From NCBI RefSeq assembly GCF_026212465.1, contig NC_080062.1, positions 4,042,501 to 4,106,500 on the forward strand: 64,000 nucleotides of DNA. The letters run 5' to 3'. The notes under the pieces are model-generated. The model was not told the origin of the DNA and ran no database searches. It saw nothing but the letters and a program-made list of their open reading frames with translations. Both the position numbers and the translations under genes were made by a program. This document shows, piece by piece, positions 34,585-45,081 of this stretch (its first letter is position 1; every line of letters starts with the position of its first letter). The stretch is from Amaranthus tricolor (taxonomy: Eukaryota > Streptophyta > Magnoliopsida > Caryophyllales > Amaranthaceae).

Positions 34585-34745
34585 TATAGCAGTTTTAGGA
34601 TTCATCTGTGGTCTATGGATATTTCTCAAGCCGAGAGACTCTTTAGCCGCACTCTTCTTTATGCGTATGAGTGGCCACCTTTATTCCCTCTCCAAACCCT
34701 ATCATAGTTCCTATATGAGCGGAATATACTAGGCATTGATGATCA
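34585..34745. repeat. Low-AT repeat fragment
   Basis: A less AT-rich island with CCCTCTCCAAACCCT and GAGCGGAATATAC. The island at about 20790-20990 shares TCTCCTCCAAACCCT and GTGCGGAATATTA in the same order, so both are probably remnants of one repeat. No coding capacity is supported in either. Confidence 0.35.
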
Positions 34746-34864
34746 TATCAATAATTATACTTTTAAATGAAAATATTTATTTTTTTTATTTTTTAAAATT
34801 AATACACAATAAAATACTTCATAATATATGAATCAATTTATACAACACTTTATATGCTCATTAA

Positions 34865-35230
34865 GGGGGTGTTTGGCAATTAATTCTAATTGGTTATTAG
34901 CTGTTAGCTTTTTTAGTTGACTTGTTTAACCAGTTGGAAATGTTGGCTGTTTTTGTTGGCTTTTAAATTAGCTAAAAAAACTAACTATTTGTGGAGATGT
35001 TTGGTAAATTTAAGTATTAACCATTAGCTATTTATTAGTGAAAAAGTGGGTCAACAAGCCAAAAGCCAACCAAAAAACCTACTTCGCTGGATAAGTTTTT
35101 CATTTTAGCTTAAAAGTCAGTTTCTCAATTACTTTAAAAGCCATTTACCAAATATTTTTTAGCTATTAATTAACTAACAAGTCAAAAACCAATTAAAAAT
35201 CTAACTAAAAAATTATGAACCAAACGCACC
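34865..35230. mobile_element. PIF/Harbinger-like MITE
   Basis: Ends GGGGGTGTTTGG and CCAAACGCACC are imperfect inverted copies flanked by TAA on both sides. The interior repeats AGCTA/TAGCT and AAAAGCCA words on opposite strands. It ends about 265 bp upstream of the receptor kinase start codon. Remnants of relatives occur at about 2953-3220 and 39688-39960. Confidence 0.7.
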
Positions 35231-35297
35231 TAAATGATTTTTTTTTTTTTTTAAGAAAAGAGATCAAATTTTCTTTCAATCAACAGCAGCAAAAAAT

Positions 35298-35308
35298 TAA
35301 CCGTTGGA
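35298..35308 (-). promoter_or_regulatory. MSA-like site upstream of the lectin receptor kinase
   Basis: The complement reads TCCAACGGTTA and satisfies YCYAACGGYYA. With only one copy and no known mitotic role for this receptor class, a chance match is quite possible. Confidence 0.25.
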
Positions 35309-35496
35309 ATTGAGAACGTGTAAACCGACGACTCCATCTGTCCTCCTCAACTCAACTTTATATTCTCAACAATCAATCTATTTGTTTTTTCTTTCCTCTC
35401 TTTTCTTCCCACTTTTATTTTACACCATTCAAACACTTCCTTAATCTTCTTCTTCATCATCCACATTTACTCTTTATTTTCTCTAATGATCCAATA

Positions 35497-37686
35497 ATGG
35501 TAACCCCATTTTTCTCTCTGTTTGCTTTCACCATTCTCATCTGTTATCTGTCCGTTAAAGTCTCCGGCGAAACTGACGGCGATACGACGGCGTTTGACTT
35601 TGGTACACTTACTCTTACTAGCTTAAAACTACTTGGTGATGCACACATAAACAATGGAAGTGTACACCTCACACGTGACCTTCCCGTGCCAAATTCCGGC
35701 TTCGGACGAGCGTTTTATGCCCACCCGGTAAAGTTCCGGCAGCCGGAGAATAATTTTCCGGCGAGCTTTACTACTTTTTTTTCATTCACTATCACAAATC
35801 TCAACCCATCTTCGATTGGTGGTGGGATTGCTTTTCTCATTTCCCCTGATGATGATTCAATGGGTATTCCTGGTGGGTATTTGGGTCTTACCCGAGATTC
35901 AAACCCGGGTTTTATTGCAGTTGAATTTGATACATTAATGGATGTTGAGTTTAAAGATATTAATGGAAATCACGTGGGTTTAGATCTTGGATCAATGGTT
36001 TCAACCCATGTTGGTGATTTAGACTCCATTAATATCGATTTAAAGAGTGGTGATCTAATTAATGCTTGGATTGATTATTCTGGGTTAACCCAAATGTTTA
36101 GTATCTCAATTTCTTACTCTAATCTTAAACCTAAACAACCCCTTCTTTCATTCGCTCTTGATTTAGATGATTTTGTGGGTAATCATATGTTTGTAGGTTT
36201 TTCTGGGTCTACACAGGGGAGTACTGAAACTCATAGTATTGAATGGTGGAGTTTCTCATCTTCTTTTGAATCCCCAAATTTAGAACCATCGATCCTCTCA
36301 CCCTCACCTTCATTGATACTTCCGCCGCCGCTAACGCCGCCATTTACGGTTCCTGATAAAACAACTACTCCGCCAGCGATTTCGCCGTCAGGATCAAAAT
36401 CAATGGTATCGGAAAAAAGATCAAATTCCTGTGATAATCAGCTATGTAAGCGGAATCCAGCAGCAGTAGCCGGAGTAGTAACAGCAAGTGCCTTCTTATT
36501 AGCAATCTTTGGAGGGATTCTCTTCTGGGTTTTCACTAAGAAATCAAAGCTAAACTTCCCTAAAAGCTCAAGCTCTTGTTCATTAGCAACTGATATAATC
36601 AAAATGCCTAAAGAATTCAGCTATAAGGAGCTAAATTATGCTACCAAAAGGTTCAATTCGAGTCAGGTTATCGGGCATGGAGCATTTGGGACTGTTTATA
36701 AGGGGATATTGCCTGAAACAGGGCATGTAGTTGCTGTAAAAAGATGTAGTAATAACAATGGAGGTCAAGGCAAGAATGAGTTTTTGTCAGAATTGTCAAT
36801 AATTGGTACACTTAGGCATAGAAATTTGGTAAGACTTCAAGGATGGTGTCATGAGAAAGGTGAAATTTTATTAGTATATGATTTAATGCCAAATGGGAGT
36901 CTAGATAAAGCATTGTTTGAATCAAATATTGTATTAAAATGGCAAGATAGAAGAAAAATTTTACTTGGGGTAGCTTCAGCTTTGGCTTATTTGCATCAAG
37001 AATGTGAGAATTTGGTAGTACATAGGGATGTTAAAACAAGTAATATAATGTTAGATGAGAATTTTAATTCTAGGTTAGGTGATTTTGGGTTAGCTAGACA
37101 AATGGAGCATGATAAGTCCCCGGCCGCCACAGTGGCGGCTGGGACAATGGGGTATTTAGCCCCGGAGTATCTCCTAACCGGTCGCGCCACTGATAAAACT
37201 GACGTGTTTAGCTTTGGAGCGGTGGTGCTCGAGGTTGCGAGTGGTCGGAGACCGATAGAGAAGGAAAAGATTGGTGTCAAGGGGAATGGGAATGGGAATG
37301 GGAATTTGGTGGAATGGGTGTGGGGGTTACACAATGAAGGAAATTTGTTGAGTGCTGCGGATGGGAAGTTGAATGGAGAATTCGATGAGGCGGAGATGAG
37401 GCGGGTATTGCTTGTAGGGTTGGCGTGTTCGCACCCGGATACGATGGCTAGGCCTACAATGAGATGTGTGGTGCAAATGTTGGTTGGTGATAGTGAGGTT
37501 CCTATTGTGCCAAGGACTAAGCCTTCTATGAGCTTTACAACTTCTCAACTTTTATTAAGCTTGCAAGATAGTGTTTCTGATTGCAATGCTATGCTTACTA
37601 TTTCCACTTCCTCTTCATCATCGGAAAGGAATTTGTTCCTACATGGTGCTATTTCTAGTGGTCAAGGTGGTGATGAGCTTGTCTAA
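35497..37686 (+). CDS. L-type lectin-domain receptor kinase, clade VIII type (729 aa, intronless)
   Basis: A plasma-membrane receptor-like Ser/Thr kinase. Residues 1-24 form a signal peptide ending near KVSG. Residues ~31-257 are a legume-lectin domain with the metal-site signature AVEFDT (141-146) and NGNHVGLD (156-163). A Pro/Ser-rich stalk (261-300) leads to a membrane segment at ~322-346 (AAVAGVVTASAFLLAIFGG). The kinase spans ~390-665 with glycine loop GHGAFGTV (393-400), VAVK Lys415, HRDVKTSN (509-516), DFG (529-531) and APEY (555-558); all catalytic residues are present and the Arg before Asp makes it an RD kinase. The motifs LVRLQGWCHEKGEILLVYDL and EFSYKEL place it with Arabidopsis LecRK-VIII members. 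Lack of introns is normal for the family. A GNGNGNGN run at 597-603 is encoded by a GGGAAT hexamer repeat. The ligand cannot be told. Confidence 0.96.
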   Translation: MVTPFFSLFAFTILICYLSVKVSGETDGDTTAFDFGTLTLTSLKLLGDAHINNGSVHLTRDLPVPNSGFGRAFYAHPVKFRQPENNFPASFTTFFSFTITNLNPSSIGGGIAFLISPDDDSMGIPGGYLGLTRDSNPGFIAVEFDTLMDVEFKDINGNHVGLDLGSMVSTHVGDLDSINIDLKSGDLINAWIDYSGLTQMFSISISYSNLKPKQPLLSFALDLDDFVGNHMFVGFSGSTQGSTETHSIEWWSFSSSFESPNLEPSILSPSPSLILPPPLTPPFTVPDKTTTPPAISPSGSKSMVSEKRSNSCDNQLCKRNPAAVAGVVTASAFLLAIFGGILFWVFTKKSKLNFPKSSSSCSLATDIIKMPKEFSYKELNYATKRFNSSQVIGHGAFGTVYKGILPETGHVVAVKRCSNNNGGQGKNEFLSELSIIGTLRHRNLVRLQGWCHEKGEILLVYDLMPNGSLDKALFESNIVLKWQDRRKILLGVASALAYLHQECENLVVHRDVKTSNIMLDENFNSRLGDFGLARQMEHDKSPAATVAAGTMGYLAPEYLLTGRATDKTDVFSFGAVVLEVASGRRPIEKEKIGVKGNGNGNGNLVEWVWGLHNEGNLLSAADGKLNGEFDEAEMRRVLLVGLACSHPDTMARPTMRCVVQMLVGDSEVPIVPRTKPSMSFTTSQLLLSLQDSVSDCNAMLTISTSSSSSERNLFLHGAISSGQGGDELV

Positions 37687-39329
37687 TCAAGGAAGCGTAT
37701 CAGACTTCGACTAATCGTTCAAAAATTGGTTCAGTTCGAAGTGTTTTAGACTTTGACTAATTGTTCGAAAATTGGTTCAATTCGAAGCGTATCAGAGTCT
37801 GAATAATCATCAAAAAATGGGTTCAGTTTAAAGCGTATCAAATTTGGGTACTATAGGGTCCACTATTAAATAGTCCTAACAAGAATTTTGTCACTTATGT
37901 TATACATATGAAATATAGGTTAAATTTTATTTTGGTGGAGTTTTAGATATATTGTTTCATTGATTATTATGTATGTATACACAACTAATAATAATTGATG
38001 ATTTCCCTACAAAAGAAAAAAGGGGGAAAGTGTTGTAATTTTAGCATAAAGTTTTATGACATGTAATGGGATTATGGGGGTACTAAGGGACCCTTGATGG
38101 TGTATCATAGTTTTAACTTATTATTGAAAGAATAACGTCTATGAAAGGAAAATGACTACCAAAGTTGACAAATTTAGTATCGATTATATTTTTACTATTC
38201 CTCCTCTTTCGTTTGTTCTATTAAAAAAGTTATATATATTTATATAGATAATTTGGAATTTATAGTTTAAAGTTTAAAATTTTTGTCAATTACAGTATTA
38301 ATATTTGTTTTTTATAAATTACAGCCATTAAAATTAGTAGTCGAAATTTCAGGTTAAATGGTCGAAATTTTGTAATTTGGCCTGAATATCGTATCTTTCG
38401 TACTTTGATGGTTGTGATTTGCAAAATTTTAATTAGAGAAATTTTTTAAGTGAAAAGTGGGGTCCATGGTGGTTGCTTCTTTCAAGTTATCCTTTGTGAA
38501 AAAGCACTAATTCGGGGGGTCTAGTGACTAGAAGTTTGAGTAGAGGTTTGGCAAAGTGTAGTGACAAAAAGGTGGCAATATTTATATTCGCTTTCTTTCA
38601 AAGGAGCTTTCTTGATAGAGTATGTACAACTTTATTTGGTATTTATATTTATATATTTGTGATAATTGAGAAAATATATTCGGATTATCCTCTTTTCACG
38701 GGTCTTTTATGAAATTTTATTTTATTAATTGAACGAGCTAATGACTTACCCACACTTTGTATTTTCCTTATTTATTAGTGTGGTGATTGTGAACAAATTT
38801 TTTGGTGCAAATGTGCAATAGTGTTGCAACAAAAGTGAAGTGTGAATGATAATACTTATAAGATTTTACAATAAAGGGAAAACACTATTTTATTGTAATA
38901 CGTGATTTGAGTTAAAGCTTGTTTATCGTTAATAAAGGGCTAAAAATATTTTGTGATGGATGTGAATATGATTATGCTCAGACAAAAAGTAAGTAGCTTA
39001 ATAAAGCTGAAGGAATTATGAAGACTAAAAACTTTGTACCTATAGCCAATTTAAACGAGAAAAGTAGTGCTCGGACACGCGAATCAGTGCTCAAACAGCC
39101 ACTATAACTGCTCAAATGAGTAGAATCGTAAAAAGTTACTATCTGATTTTAATTTCTTGTGCTTCAGCGATTATAAATGTTGCTCGAATGAGCCTCTGTG
39201 ATTTTGTACACAAAGTTAGCTATGTGCATTGTTAGGATACCTTGAGCATTATATATACACCCTAATTTCTAATATTGACATAAACCTTTTATCTTAAGCA
39301 CAAACCTTAGAGAGATCTTTTAAAGATAC
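37687..39329. other. 3' flank and AT-rich intergenic DNA
   Basis: Just after the receptor kinase stop, 37700-37850 holds three diverged repeats of a unit containing TTGGTTCAGTTCGAAG...CGTATCAGA. After that no gene is supported. Around 39055-39200 CGAG/CTCG-containing words recall the LTR at 29130 but cannot be delimited. Confidence 0.45.
37698..37850 (+). repeat. Short tandem repeats in the receptor kinase 3' region
   Basis: About three diverged copies of a ~50-60 bp unit, each with AGCGTATCAGA or a close variant followed by GACTAAT.GTT..AAAATTGGTTCA. They probably lie in the 3' untranslated region. Confidence 0.55.
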
Positions 39330-39522
39330 AGGTAAAAGAAGGTGGGAGGTTTTCTTTTTCTTGAAAAATGCGGATAAATCATACTTGTTCTCCCAAGGAG
39401 GGAATAAGGAGAGATGCACGCAGTCAAGAAACCCCCAAACTGATACTTGCGTCAAGTAGAGGTCAAACCCCAAACTTTCTACTCCACATACAAATGCTCT
39501 ATCTATTGAGCCACAAGCGCTT
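39330..39522 (-). mobile_element. tRNA-derived SINE
   Basis: On the minus strand an A-box-like TGGCTCAATAGATAGAGC (39496-39513) is followed about 25 bases later by a B-box-like GGGGTTTGACCTC (39459-39471), the layout of an RNA polymerase III promoter in a tRNA-like head. About 130 bases of unrelated body follow. The head does not fold as a convincing tRNA, which fits a SINE rather than a gene. The 3' end and duplication were not found. Confidence 0.55.
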
Positions 39523-39687
39523 TTGGTTTTCATTATGAGTTCTCGAAACTCTAATGTTCGTTGTCAAACAATAAAAACAATTTATAACTTAGGAAGGATG
39601 TAATCGAAATTAGGCCAAACTTCTCTATATACTAGTGTATATACTAGTGTTTACACAATTGTGTATGTTATTACTATCCTCTTATAT

Positions 39688-39965
39688 AAAGGGTGTTTGG
39701 AAATTGATTGTTGACATCTTTGACTAGATGTAGCATTAACCTTTTTGATAATTGTTAAACATACCATTTAAATCAACTATTATTGAAAAGCTTTGGTAAA
39801 AATTAATTGTTCGGTGTACATTGGTTGTTTATTAGAAAAAAATAGGTCAGTAAGTCAAAAGCCATTGAAAAATTCTCTCATAGTAATCTTTTTTTTTATT
39901 TTGATTTATCAGTCAAATTAAACACTTTTTTTAGTTATTTCATCATTAAAAAGTCAAAAATCAAA
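39688..39965. mobile_element. Degenerate MITE, GTGTTTGG type
   Basis: AAGGGTGTTTGGAAATTGATTG and later AAAAGTCAACTAA/AAAAGCCATTG words resemble 34865-35230, but the right terminus is missing. Confidence 0.4.
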
Positions 39966-40213
39966 AGTCAACTAAATAATTTTTCAAGCATATCATATAT
40001 TATGTCGGTTGATAGGCTTGTAAAACTAGAATTCCCTTTCTCATTCATGACTTATACTTCGATTTGAGACTTAAATGTCATATACATCATGTCAATTGGA
40101 CCATTGTGTCTCTGTTCATAGTGTCTTCAGACGTAGAACTTGTTGGCCCAGTAGCATATTAACTAGCATATTTAGGGCTTGAATATCATTTTTCTAACCC
40201 AAGTAAAACACAA

Positions 40214-40347
40214 CACTATTATATGAGACGGTCTCACCGTGAGATGTGCCTCATGCTTGGGTTAAATTGTCTAATAATAGAAAATTTTAGCATAATGCAC
40301 CTTTTGTATGGACTCGTCTCACGGTGAGACCGCTTCATACAAGAGGG
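40214..40347. mobile_element. Short MITE with palindromic GAGACGGTCTC ends
   Basis: The left end TATGAGACGGTCTCACCGTG and the right end CACGGTGAGACCGCTTCATA are inverted copies, and each contains its own palindromes. Its ~65-bp centre has no reading frame. A diverged run with AAGACGGTCTATCGATGAGA follows at about 40386. Confidence 0.65.
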
Positions 40348-40717
40348 GTTGCAAGTAAAATATTCTGTTGCAAAATTTTTGAAATAAGACGGTCTATCGA
40401 TGAGATTATATTTATTGTGCTGACTAATTTATATTTATAGTTTTTGAGTGATCATTTATAACCTTAAAATGATTACGTATAATCTTAAGTGATTAATTAT
40501 AATCTTTAGCTGATTAATTATAACTTTAAAGTGATCACTTGCAATCTTATTTGATTCATCCCACTGCAAAGACTATTAATATTCATTTTTAATAATATTT
40601 CGTTATGTATAATAAGAGATATTAAGCATTGAATAAGTATATGAGATAACGTAAAAAGGCAAAAAGGACATTTTCAGTGGAACGGAGGTAGTATAAATTT
40701 AATTGTAATTACTCTTA

Positions 40718-41946
40718 GAGGCTGTTTGGTAAGACTTTTTGAAGAAAGGTAAGGGATTTAAAATAACAAGTACCCTTACATGTTGTTTGTTTTGAGATGT
40801 AGGTATCAATTACCCTTACTTGAGAGTAGGGATGATTATGGGTCCAGGACCCTGTTGGACCCGCCACGGACCCGCCTTTTTTTAAGGGTCTGGGTCTTAT
40901 TTTTTGAGACCCATCGGATCCGAGTCGAATCTGGATCCAGAAAATACGTGACGGGTCCGGGTCTCAAGGTGCAGTACCGGACCCGGACCCGAACCCAGAC
41001 CTTAGACCCGCCCCTCAGACTCGGACTCGGACCCTATACAATTAAATATTTTTTTTACTTTTTAGTAATTATTTTGTATTTGAATTTCATGGACTCGAAT
41101 AAGTGTTTGTAATACGATTATAAGTTGCTTACAAAAATACAAAAAGACTCGAAAAATGTTCAATTTTGAAAATCAAAAAGACTTTGTTTAAGACCCATTA
41201 AAGACCCATCAAGGACCCTAGACCTGTTAGATCCGAAGGCTTGGTCTGAGTCTGAAAATTTTGGACCCTTAGGGTCCGCATCCGGGTCTGGATCTATAAA
41301 AAATAAAAGGTTTTGGATCCGAGTCTGACCAGACCTGCTCTATACGCGCCCCATGACCATCCCTACTTGAGAGTAACAAATACCCTTAGTTTGTTACTGC
41401 AGCAATATTTGGGGAAACAATTTTCTCCCTCAACCATATATTCTCTTAGCTAATCTCTATGTATCTACGACCTACGTATCCCATCGCCACCACAAACCTC
41501 TACATATAATTAGAACTGCACTTCTAATTCCACCATTTTAATGGTAAAAAGCTCCAATTATATTGTAATTACAGTGCTATAAGTAGCTTTATCAATTCCA
41601 CCATTTATATATATTTTTTTTAATTAATGATTGTTATGAGGATAAATTAAAGCAAAAGATTACCAAACTTTGAGGAGAGAAAGCTTTGAAATCAATATGT
41701 TTATGGTTTGTGGTGAAAAAAAGTTTTGAAATTGGTACATATATGATTTAAAAAGAGAGATAAAATTGAGGTATAGTTTAGGACTACTTGATGCAAGCTG
41801 GTAAATCTCCTATGTATAGTAAATGATTCCCTTACATTATGTAAGTGTAACCAAACAGATTATTAAAATCACGCTTATTAAATCTGTTTGACCATGTTTT
41901 CCCTTACTATTCCCTTTCCATTCCAATCATTATACCAAACAACCCC
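40718..41946. mobile_element. PIF/Harbinger-like element, split by a hAT element
   Basis: Ends GAGGCTGTTTGGT and ACCAAACAACCCC are inverted copies with TTA on both sides (40715-40717 and 41947-41949). Without the nested element at 40827-41365 it is about 680 bp. No transposase frame is seen. Confidence 0.75.
40827..41365. mobile_element. hAT-like MITE nested in the Harbinger-like element
   Basis: It begins TAGGGATGATTATGGGTCC and ends CATGACCATCCCTA, flanked by an exact 8-bp duplication CTTGAGAG (40819-40826 and 41366-41373). The subterminal regions are rich in GGACCCG/CGGGTCC words. The open frame across its left half is a by-product of this GC-rich repeat. Confidence 0.9.
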
Positions 41947-41949
41947 TTA

Positions 41950-42919
41950 ATTTTAAAGTGATTATTACTTACAATTTTAAAATGATTAAATTAAAAAATA
42001 AGTTAATAGTCAGAAATTATCTGATGATAAGACACTCTCATTTATTGTGTCATAAAGTATCAAAGACGCTCTAATTATAAAAGCAATTTAAAATCTATTG
42101 ATCGGTCACCCAACCCTCACCCCTCCATTAACCATATAGAAAAAGATTTGCTAACTGTTGAGTATACTACTAAGTTCTAATTTCTATGTTGTAAATCAAA
42201 AGGCTAAAGACCCGCTCAATGCCCAACCCAATACAACTGACCCAATTCACCATTTAACAATCAATTTAAGGAAACCAAACTAAAAAATAGACATTTATGT
42301 TGTGGTCGCGGATCAGCACGGCCTACGCACTTGTTCAATCATGAGCCATTATTTGAGGGTGATCAAACCAATATCACACAACACCACACGACCTCAAATC
42401 ATTATTGGTCTAATATGGCATAATTTTCAAGACACGTGAACTACTCCAACACAACCCACAACGACCCATTACGACATGCAACAAATTCTATGCCTAGGTA
42501 GTGTTGGCCAACTTTATACAATGGCTCGTGACATGTATTGAGCACGTAGGTCACAACAAAAGTATCTTTTTTCTTTTTCTCTGTGGACTATATATCGTGT
42601 CGTGCCATTTTCATAAAAAGTTAAGCAGCTCGTCTATAACCGATGGAATGATTAATGATTAGCGGGTTATATACGACTTAACTACTAGTTGTACCATGCT
42701 GAGCTATGAGCAGCCATACCCATATGGCCATATTGCTTGTGTCAGCCCATTCCGCACACATATCTACTTTAAACTTTAGGCTAATCATCACATTGAATTT
42801 CAATCCAATACACAAACACAAATAAAGAATACAAGAGTCACTCTTATAATAGACCAATCTTTAAGCTTGACTAACAAGAAGTCCATATATTAATTTATAT
42901 CAATTAAATTAATTAATCA
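41950..42919. other. Intergenic DNA upstream of the C2 protein gene
   Basis: No gene is seen. Stretches with GACCCGCTCAATGCCCAACCC and ACGACCCATTACGACATGC resemble decayed hAT-type ends but cannot be paired. Confidence 0.4.
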
Positions 42920-42927
42920 TATATAAA
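42920..42927 (+). promoter_or_regulatory. Candidate TATA box for the C2 protein gene
   Basis: TATATAAA lies 139 bp upstream of the start codon at 43059, giving a plausible ~100-base leader that becomes CT-rich near the ATG. Confidence 0.5.
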
Positions 42928-43058
42928 GTGCGTTTCTCGATAATACCTTGGATAATTATCTTCCCTTAAATATTTCTCCTTATCCAAAAGCCAACAAACC
43001 ACCCTGACGCCATCCCACATCACTTTCTCTTTCCTCCTGAAAACTCCAATTCTCTTTC

Positions 43059-43985
43059 ATGGCGATGTCACGACTTCCCCAGCCACAACCACACCATCAA
43101 CCTACACCTCCATCTTCATCACCATTATCTAACCTCGAAATCACCATCATCTCCGGCAAACACCTTAAAAATGTCAATTGGAAAAATGGCGATCTCAAAC
43201 CCTACGCTATTTTCTGGGTTGACCCAGATCATAAACTCACTACCAAATCCGACGATTCGGGTAACACCAAACCCGTTTGGAACCAACGTTTTGTACTCCC
43301 TATCACTTCCCCAATTTCTGATGCTTTTTTCTCTCTTGAAATCTTCCATTCAAAGACATCAGAAACTCCTAAACCTTTTGTGGGTTCTCTTCAAGTTCGT
43401 CTTGCTTCTTTAACTGAACCTGATAACCCGAATTTGATCCGGGTTTTTGATCTTATTCGACCTTCGGGTCGTCCTCAAGGGAAGATCCGGTTAAAGCTTG
43501 CTGTAAAAGAGCAACACTTAACCCATCAGCCACTACCACCACAACCAAATTTTGGGATGTTGGATTATCAAAATACCCCTCATGTTACTTATTATTACTC
43601 ATCTGCCCCTCCGTACACTCCTTCCAGGTCGGCATCACCTGCTCCACCCGGACCACCCCCACAGTCTAGGGGGTACCCTTACCCGGCAGGCTCAGTTGTG
43701 AACTATCCAGGGTACTATCCTACAAGTGGGGCCAGGTCATATGGGGCAGGGGCACCATCTGCACCCGTTGATTATACCCCATATGAGCAGAGAACAAGGG
43801 TGGGTGGTGGTGGCGGATCCGGGTTTGGATCTGGGTTTGCAGTAGGGGCAGTCTCCGGGGCGCTTGGTGGGATTGCATTGGATGAAGGGTTGAAATATGA
43901 AGAAGAGAGGGTTGCTGAGAGGGTTGAAGAGAACTATTTGGGTACTCCTAAAGGTGATTACAGTGATTACCGTGCTGATTTTTAA
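43059..43985 (+). CDS. C2-domain protein, SRC2-like (308 aa, intronless)
   Basis: A single N-terminal C2 domain (residues ~26-150: LEITIISGKHLKNVNWKNGD, then PVWNQRFVLPI and GKIRLKLAVK) is followed by a Pro/Tyr/Gly-rich middle (~155-245) and a Gly-rich hydrophobic stretch GFAVGAVSGALGGIAL (~256-273), with a charged tail. This order is that of SRC2 and related small plant C2 proteins, which associate with endomembranes and plasma membrane and respond to cold and stress. The loop that usually reads SDPYV in calcium-binding C2 domains is DLKPYA here, so calcium binding may be weak or absent; that is an inference. The ATG at 43059 is preceded by a CT-rich leader; an in-frame Met two codons later is an alternative. 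Confidence 0.9.
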   Translation: MAMSRLPQPQPHHQPTPPSSSPLSNLEITIISGKHLKNVNWKNGDLKPYAIFWVDPDHKLTTKSDDSGNTKPVWNQRFVLPITSPISDAFFSLEIFHSKTSETPKPFVGSLQVRLASLTEPDNPNLIRVFDLIRPSGRPQGKIRLKLAVKEQHLTHQPLPPQPNFGMLDYQNTPHVTYYYSSAPPYTPSRSASPAPPGPPPQSRGYPYPAGSVVNYPGYYPTSGARSYGAGAPSAPVDYTPYEQRTRVGGGGGSGFGSGFAVGAVSGALGGIALDEGLKYEEERVAERVEENYLGTPKGDYSDYRADF

Positions 43986-44326
43986 GTAAATTGAATGGGA
44001 TGATAAATAAGTATGCAGTTTGGGGGTAAGTTTGCTTGTTCATGGCTATGTTTAATGTAGTTTTTATTGCTTTGTACTTTGCTTATGTCTTACGACATGA
44101 GATTGAATGCATTTATATAAGTGTATATTGTACATAGGTCTACTTGGACTACTGAACTCTCTGAATTTTATCTACTTAATTTAATGTATGCTTAAGTAAA
44201 GTTTCACTCTTTCCCAGGGTATGACATGAGTTTTAGATAGTGTATGATGTTTGAATTTGCAATTAGCTTTATATGGAAGAAAATTGGTTTTTCAGATAGT
44301 GTTAGATTTCCCCTGTTTGTAACGGG

Positions 44327-44549
44327 AGTGTTTGTCAAACGGCTGATAGCTAGTAGCTGATAGTGTTAGATTGACCAGTCGATTTTGAACCCGCTCTTAT
44401 GAGCAGCTTGTTTATAAACAGTTTATTCACAACAATAAGTTGTTTCAACCTACAAATTTTATCAAACATTCGCATTGGCGGCTTTGGCCATTGAACCCTC
44501 TAATTATATCCTAAAATTGTCCAATAAACTATTTTGCCAAACACCCCAC
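44327..44549. mobile_element. MITE with GGGAGTGTTTG / CAAACACCCC ends
   Basis: GGGAGTGTTTGTCAAAC at the left is mirrored by TTTTGCCAAACACCCCAC at the right. The interior contains GCTGATAGCTAGTAGCTGATAG. It lies about 340 bp past the C2 gene stop. Flanking trinucleotides do not match, so the class is uncertain. Confidence 0.5.
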
Positions 44550-44909
44550 TATGTTTACTCTCATTTCTTCAACATTTCTGCTGGGTTTGAGCCTAATTCA
44601 TTTGACATTGTTTGATTGTACTATGCTTATACTAATACTTATCAATAGAAGAATGATGGAAAATATAACTAATGCTTGAAGTCTAACCAATTGATATAGA
44701 ATATTTTAAATAACCAAGCTAGAATCCATTGAGCTTGCGCCATCAATATTAAGTGACTTGTTGCTCCTACGGTAGCTTGGCTTTGTTTGACATGAACCTG
44801 CGATGTTGTGGGTTAGGTTATGGTTGATTTTTCCCTTTAGCTGAATAATTGAACAATAAGGAACCTGTTAGGGGATTCAAAAGCCACTGAGGTGATTCCC
44901 GGTGACTTA

Positions 44910-45079
44910 TGTTACTTGGACTCTTCATTTTGCTTCACGTACCCGTATCCGATCTTTGATGCTCGGACGTTGGTATGACACTTAGACGCTTCATTTTAGG
45001 CGTATAATTGAATATTTAGACGTTTTTGACACTTGGACACGTATCGGTATCCGACATAAGTACCCGAGTCAAAGTAACA
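44910..45079. mobile_element. Short MITE with TA duplication
   Basis: TGTTACTTGGACTC and GAGTCAAAGTAACA are inverted ends, flanked by TA. Subterminal ACCCGTATCCGA and TCGGTATCCGACATAAG also pair. 170 bp, non-coding. Confidence 0.6.
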
Positions 45080-45081
45080 TA

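Noticed and set aside
36996..37548. Minus-strand open frames within the receptor kinase
   Set aside because: Antisense shadows of the kinase domain.
40780..41112. 110-codon open frame
   Set aside because: Spans the GC-rich left part of a hAT MITE and the flank of the Harbinger-like element; repeat-driven composition.
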